Shown here in pieces: positions 59,484-64,000 of a stretch of DNA of 64,000 nt. Where the stretch lies: contig JBAIAC010000219.1 of assembly GCA_037349315.1 (NCBI GenBank), forward strand, positions 62,001 to 126,000. The letters are read 5' to 3'. The translations under genes were made by a program, and so were the position numbers. The notes beneath the pieces were generated by a model. That model searched no databases. It had not been told where the DNA came from and saw nothing but the letters and a program-made list of their open reading frames with translations. This stretch comes from Chelydra serpentina (Eukaryota > Chordata > Testudines > Chelydridae). How positions within the stretch are numbered: position 1 is the stretch's first letter; every line of letters starts with the position of its first letter.

Positions 59484-60914
59484 CCCGGTGTCACTGTTGC
59501 TCTCTGAGAGAGAGGCTGTGTGCATTACCCCACGTGGCCACCTGGTGTCACTGTTGCTCTCTGAGAGAGATGCTGTGTGCATTACCTCACGTGGCCACCC
59601 GGTGTCACTGTTGCTCTCTGAGAGAGACGCTGTGTGCGTTACCCCACGTGGCCACCCGGTGTCACTGTTGCTCTCTGAGAGAGACGCTGTGTGCATTACC
59701 GCACGTGGCCACCCAGTGTCACTGTTGCTCTCTGAGAGAGACGCTGTGTGCGTTACCCCACGTGGCCACCCGGTGTCACTGTTGCTCTCTGAGAGAGATG
59801 CTGTGTGCGTTACCCCACGTGGCCACCCGGTGTCATTGTTGCTCTCTGAGAGAGATGCTGTGTGCGTTACCCCACGTGGCCACCCGGTGTCGCTGTTGCT
59901 CTCTGAGAGAGACGCTGTGTGCATTACCCCACGTGGCCACCCAGTGTCGCTGTTGCTCTCTGAGAGATGCTGTGTGCATTACCCCACATGGCCACCCGGT
60001 GTCACTGTTGCTCTCTGAGAGAGACGCTGTGTGCGTTACCCCACGTGGCCACCCGGTGTCACTGTTGCTCTCTGAGAGAGACGCTGTGTGCGTTACCCCA
60101 CGTGGCCACCCGGTGTCGCTGTTGCTCTCTGAGAGAGACGCTGTGTGCATTACCCCACGTGGCCACCCGGTGTCACTGTTGCTCTCTGAGAGATGCTGTG
60201 TGCATTACCCCACATGGCCACCCGGTGTCACTGTTGCTCTCTGAGAGATGCTGTGTGCATTACCCCACGTGGCCACCTGGTGTCACTGTTGCTCTCTGAG
60301 AGAGACGCTGTGTGCATTACCCCACGTGGCCACCCAGTGTCACTGTTGCTCTCTGAGTGAGATGCTGTGTGCATTACCCCACGTGACCACCCCGTGTCAC
60401 TGTTGCTCTCTGAATGAGACGCTGTGTGCATTACCCCACGTGACCATCCCGTGTCATTGTTGCTCTCTGAGAGAGACGCTGTGTGCATTACCCCACGTGG
60501 CCACCCGGTGTCACTATTGCTCTCTGAGAGATGCTGTGTGCGTTACCCCATGTGGCCACTCGGTGTCACTGTTGCTCTCTGAGAGAGATGCTGTGTGCAT
60601 TACCCCACATGGCCACCCAGTGTCACTGTCGCTCTCTGAGAGAGACGCTGTGTGCGTTACCCCACGTGGCCACCCGGTGTCACTGTTGCTCTCTGAGAGA
60701 GACGCTGTGTGCATTACCCCACGTGGCCACCCGGTGTCACTGTTGCTCTCTGAGAGATGCTGTGTGCATTACCCCACGTGGCCACCCGGTGTCACTGTTG
60801 CTCTCTGAGAGAGACGCTGTGTGCATTACCCCACGTGGCCACCCGATGTCGCTGTTGCTCTCTGAGAGAGACGCTGTGTGCATTACCCCACGTGGCCACC
60901 CACTGTCACTGAGG
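59484..60914 (-). repeat. 57-bp minisatellite (about 25 units), reverse orientation
   Basis: Duplicate of the 21302-22275 array, expanded by about eight units. Most units keep CACGTG; some read acatgg or catgtgg. A subgroup at 60,360-60,470 has cacgtgaccac and ctgagtgaga/ctgaatgaga changes absent from the other array, marking where new units grew. Confidence 0.95.
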
Positions 60915-61185
60915 GTCCCTCAGCACCATCTGCTGTGTGGGGTGGTGGAAAGCCCCAAAGGGCCCATTGTACCCCTGGGGAGGGGGAAGCCCAAGGGGCC
61001 CGCTGCCACTCTGGCCACTGCAGGGGAAGCCCCAGGGGGCCTGTGGGGCCAGGCTCTGCTGGGTGTTTATTCCTTCCTTTCATCGCTGTGGAAGTGTAAA
61101 CAGAATGAATTTGCTCCTCTTTTCTATGCGGAACAAAAGGCAGCGGCTGAAACATTTCCAGGGCTGTAAGTAATACAACAGAAGC
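60915..61185. other. Spacer between minisatellite and iMet gene
   Basis: Copy of 22,276-22,549. No gene. Confidence 0.5.
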
Positions 61186-61257
61186 TAGCAGAGGATGGTT
61201 TCGATCCACCGACCTCTGGGTTATGGGCCCAGCACGCTTCCGCTGCGCCACTCTGCT
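61186..61257 (-). tRNA. Initiator tRNA-Met (CAT)
   Basis: 72 nt, one base different from 22550-22621: GTCGATGG to GTCGGTGG, turning a T-stem A-T pair into G-T. All other stems are intact. As in its duplicate, no T4 run lies within about 45 nt downstream. Confidence 0.93.
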
Positions 61258-61350
61258 CTGTGTGCTTGTGGGGGTGTGTTTGTGTGTCTGTGTGTAATAT
61301 TTTAAAATAATGCAAAATTTATTTGTCAATAAATAAATGTGGAGCCTCCA

Positions 61351-61474
61351 TAGGGTGACCAGATGTCCCGATTTTATAGGCACAGTCCCGATTTGTGGGT
61401 CTTTTTTTTATATAGGCTCCTCTTAACCCCCACCCCCTGTCCCAATTTTTCACACGTGCTGTCTGGTCACCCTA
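61351..61474. mobile_element. MITE (gggtgaccagat family)
   Basis: Duplicate of 22713-22837, with TA-bounded ends. Confidence 0.8.
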
Positions 61475-61691
61475 AGCCTCCAGCATGGCAGTGGGGAGCA
61501 CAGGCTACTGGATGCACAGAGATGGGAGATCACCCTGCAGCCCCCTCCCCCGGGACACAGACCCAGTAGTGAGGCTTCACCTTTCTGCAATGACATGCCC
61601 GCGCTGTTGGGGAGGGACACATGACCACGCTTGTGGCTTCCCTTTGCTTCCCCATAAGAAAGTCATTTTTTTGCAGGGGAACAAATAAATC

Positions 61692-61792
61692 TGTGGGGGG
61701 GGACAGGGGGGGGGAGTTAAGAGGAGCCTATATACAAAAAAGACCCAAAAATCGGGACTGTCCGTATAAAATCGGCACATCTGGTCACCCTA
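61692..61792. mobile_element. MITE (gggtgaccagat family), partial
   Basis: Duplicate of 23060-23166 without the (TA)n expansion; right end cacatctggtcaccctat. Confidence 0.7.
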
Positions 61793-61840
61793 TGCTGGCT
61801 CCACATTTATTTATTGACAAATAAAAATATTGTGCACAGA

Positions 61841-61872
61841 TTTTTATTTTATTTTATTTTATTTTATTTTTT
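61841..61872. repeat. (TTTTA)n microsatellite
   Basis: Shorter duplicate of 23215-23251. Confidence 0.9.
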
Positions 61873-62024
61873 GGGCAGAATCCCTTCAGGAGTAAAACCT
61901 ACTTGGCCAAACTCAGCTGCCCTGTGAATAGATGCTGCAGGCTCAATACTGAGTGGGTGCCTCAGTTTCCCCTATGCCTCAGTTTCCCCTATGCCTTTCT
62001 TAAGTCTCTAGGTGGGATAAGGGG

Positions 62025-62611
62025 TGTGATTGTTGCAAAGCCCTAGAGGGCCAGTGTGATGACACAGAATGGCCGACACGCTGTCTCCTGGCAACTGCTG
62101 GCCTGGGCCCCTCCCCTGCAAAGGTGCCGGCTGAAGAGGTTGGGGAACAAAGGGATCAGGTGATCTCCTGGCCCAGGAAGGAGACAAAGGCAGAGGTGGG
62201 GCTGGAGAGTTTGGAGCTGGCTGGGCACATGGAGGGAGGTCCAGATGGACCTCTGGCCTCCCCACCCCCCAAGATGGACCTTACTGAGGGGTCCTGTTCT
62301 CTGTACCTACAAGCTCTGGTTTAGACCCTGTTCCTGTCGTCTAATAAACCTTCTGTTTCACTGGCTGGCTGAGAGTCACGTCTGACAGTGGAGTTGGGGG
62401 CAGGGCCCTCTGGCTTCCCCAGGAGCCTCACCCGGGCGGACTCGCTGCGGTGAAGAAGGGGATGCTGAACGCTCTGGGTCAGACCCAGGAAGGTGGAAGC
62501 TGGGGAAGCTTCTTGCCCTGGAGACAGTCGGCTCAGCGAGGAGGCTCCTCCAGAGTCCTGACTGGCTTCGTAGGGAGCAGTTCCAGAGCATCGCCCGGGG
62601 ACTCTGTGACA
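62025..62611 (+). mobile_element. Solo-LTR-like block
   Basis: Duplicate of 23404-23989, with AATAAA in gtctaataaaccttctg (62,339) and the same TG...CA edges. Confidence 0.55.
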
Positions 62612-62639
62612 GGGGCATCGGCAGAGCAGTGACTGGGAA

Positions 62640-63570
62640 GCCCAGCCCCTCACAGCCCCTCCCCCTCACACTGACAACCCCATGGACCCTCCCCCTCACA
62701 GCCCCTCCCCCTCACACTGACACCCCCATGGACCCTCCCCCTCACAGCCCCTCCCCCTCACACTGACACCCCCATGGACCCTCCCCCTCACAGCCCCTCC
62801 CCCTCACACTGACACCCCCATGGACCCTCCCCCTCACAGCCCCTCCCCCTCACACTGACACCCCCATGGACCCTCCCCCTCACAGCCCCTCCCCCTCACA
62901 CTGACACCCCCATGGACCCTCCCCCTCACACTAACACCCCCATGGACCCTCCCCCTCACAGCCCCTCCCCCTCACACTGACACCCCCATGGACCCTCCCC
63001 CTCACACTGACACCCCCATGGACCCTCCCCCTCACAGCCCCTCCCCCTCACTCTGACCCCCCATGGACCCTCCTCCTCACAGCCCCTCCCCCTCACACTG
63101 ACACCCCCATGGACCCTCCCCCTCACAGCCCCTCCCCCTCACACTGACACCCCCATGGACCCTCCCCCTCACACTAACACCCCCATGGACCCTCCCCCTC
63201 ACAGCCCCTCCCCCTCACACTGACACCCCCATGGACCCTCCCCCTCACACTGACACCCCCATGGACCCTCCCCCTCACAGCCCCTCCCCCTCACTCTGAC
63301 CCCCCATGGACCCTCCCCCTCACAGCCCCTCCCCCTCACACTGACACCCCCATGGACCCTCCCCATCACAGCCCCTCCCCCTCACACTGACACCCTCACA
63401 GCCCCTCCCCCTCACAGCCCCTCCCCTCACACTGACACCCCCATGGACCCTCCCCCTCACAGCCCCTCCCCCTCACACTGACACCCCCATGGACCCTCCC
63501 CCTCACAGCCCCTCCCCCTCACACTGACACCCCCATGGACCCTCCCCCTCACAGCCCATCCCTTCACACA
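62640..63570. repeat. 46-bp C-rich minisatellite (about 20 units)
   Basis: Same unit as 24011-25690. Some units are fused as ccctcacactaacaccccc or ccctcacactgacaccccc without the cagcccctcc half. A 243-bp higher-order block repeats: ctaacacccc at 62,931 and 63,174, and ctctgacccc at 63,051 and 63,294. Confidence 0.95.
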
Positions 63571-64000
63571 CTCAGGGACTTGTTCGCTGGGCTCTGACAT
63601 TACAAACCCAGGGGGGAGGTTTCGGAGGATTTACTCCCTGAGCCCCTCCCCCTCTCACCGCTCTCCTGAGTGCAGAGGGGCTGGGCTCAGGCAGCCAGTT
63701 TCACCCAGGGATTTCCCAGCCCTGGCCCCCGAGTCTCCTCTGCCCGTATCTACCAGTGACACTGCGCGTGGGCGGCGGCTACAAGGGGCTCGGGGAGGCT
63801 GAACCTCCCCAAACGGGGCAAGAAATGCTGGTGGGATGCACCCCCCTTGGAGGGGGGCTGGGCCGCTGCCTTGGGACAGACCCTCCCGAGGAGTGGGGGA
63901 GCCACCGGCACTCAGACCTCACGCACAGGCCTGGCTCTCGCCTTCAGCCCAGGCAGCCAGAGGGGCCGGGGAGCTCCCTGGCAGTCCCACACCTCAGCCA
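63571..64000. repeat. Shared flank, cut by window end
   Basis: Copy of 25,691-26,110. By analogy an initiator Met gene (minus strand) should lie about 100 bp beyond the window. Confidence 0.65.

Noticed and set aside
59378..60244. 288-codon Cys/His-rich frame
   Set aside because: Repeat artefact of the 57-bp array; its counterpart in the duplicated array differs in length and frame.

Overview
This window looks like vertebrate nuclear DNA, most probably from a cryptodire turtle. The evidence is CR1 LINE 3' ends closing in TTCTATGA repeats, turtle-type tRNA-derived SINEs with a CR1-like tail, palindromic MITEs, a PIF/Harbinger transposon of the kind common in turtles, a Ty3/gypsy fragment and solo-LTR-like blocks. 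I found no convincing host protein-coding gene. Nearly all long open frames are shadows of tandem repeats or parts of transposable elements. The species call rests on repeat families recognised from memory.

The only cellular genes I can support are tRNA genes: about 30 intact or degenerate loci on both strands, spread through segmentally duplicated DNA. They comprise initiator Met x4, elongator Met x1, Val x6, Lys-type x7 (two with a GTT anticodon, one a CTT relic), Thr x3, Gly-TCC x3 plus one Gly relic, Arg-type x3 (TCT, CCT, and one with a TTT anticodon), Cys x2, Phe x2, and one each of Asn, Ser, Ile and Gln. The best preserved are the initiator Met copies, Ser-TGA, Thr-AGT (12907-12980 and 35817-35890), Gly (10913-10984), Cys-GCA (11932-12003), Arg-CCT, Lys-TTT (53245-53317) and elongator Met.

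Layout. 1-2.5 kb: Arg, Val and Lys-type cassette, repeated inverted at 37-39.3 kb. 3.0-4.6 kb: a 57-bp minisatellite split by a CR1 insertion. 6-13 kb: Phe, Val, Thr, Asn, Gly, Cys and Thr genes among SINEs and MITEs. 13.3-17.4 kb: a Harbinger element with a nearly intact transposase. 18.8-26.1 kb: a block repeated directly at 56.8-64 kb, with CR1, a promoter-like module, the 57-bp array, an initiator tRNA gene, an LTR-like block, then a 46-bp G4-forming array. 26-32 kb: iMet, Val, Ser, CR1, hAT-like MITE. 32-36 kb: Arg-CCT, LTR-like block and a truncated gypsy gag-pol. 36-46 kb: Lys, Val, Arg-type, Met, Cys, Gly and Ile loci. 47.7-50.2 kb: a third copy of the 46-bp array with iMet, Val and Lys-type genes. 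50-56 kb: C-rich repeats, a MIR-like SINE, Val, Lys, Gln and an LTR.

The tRNA genes would supply translation, but the region mainly shows a tRNA cluster growing by duplication and inversion. Copies decay and change anticodon while minisatellites expand between them. The points most worth following up are the anticodon-switched tRNAs, the Gly-TCC family with C at position 33, the two minisatellites (an E-box in nearly every 57-bp unit; a G-quadruplex motif in each 46-bp unit), and a fourfold-repeated promoter/splice-donor-like module of unknown identity.
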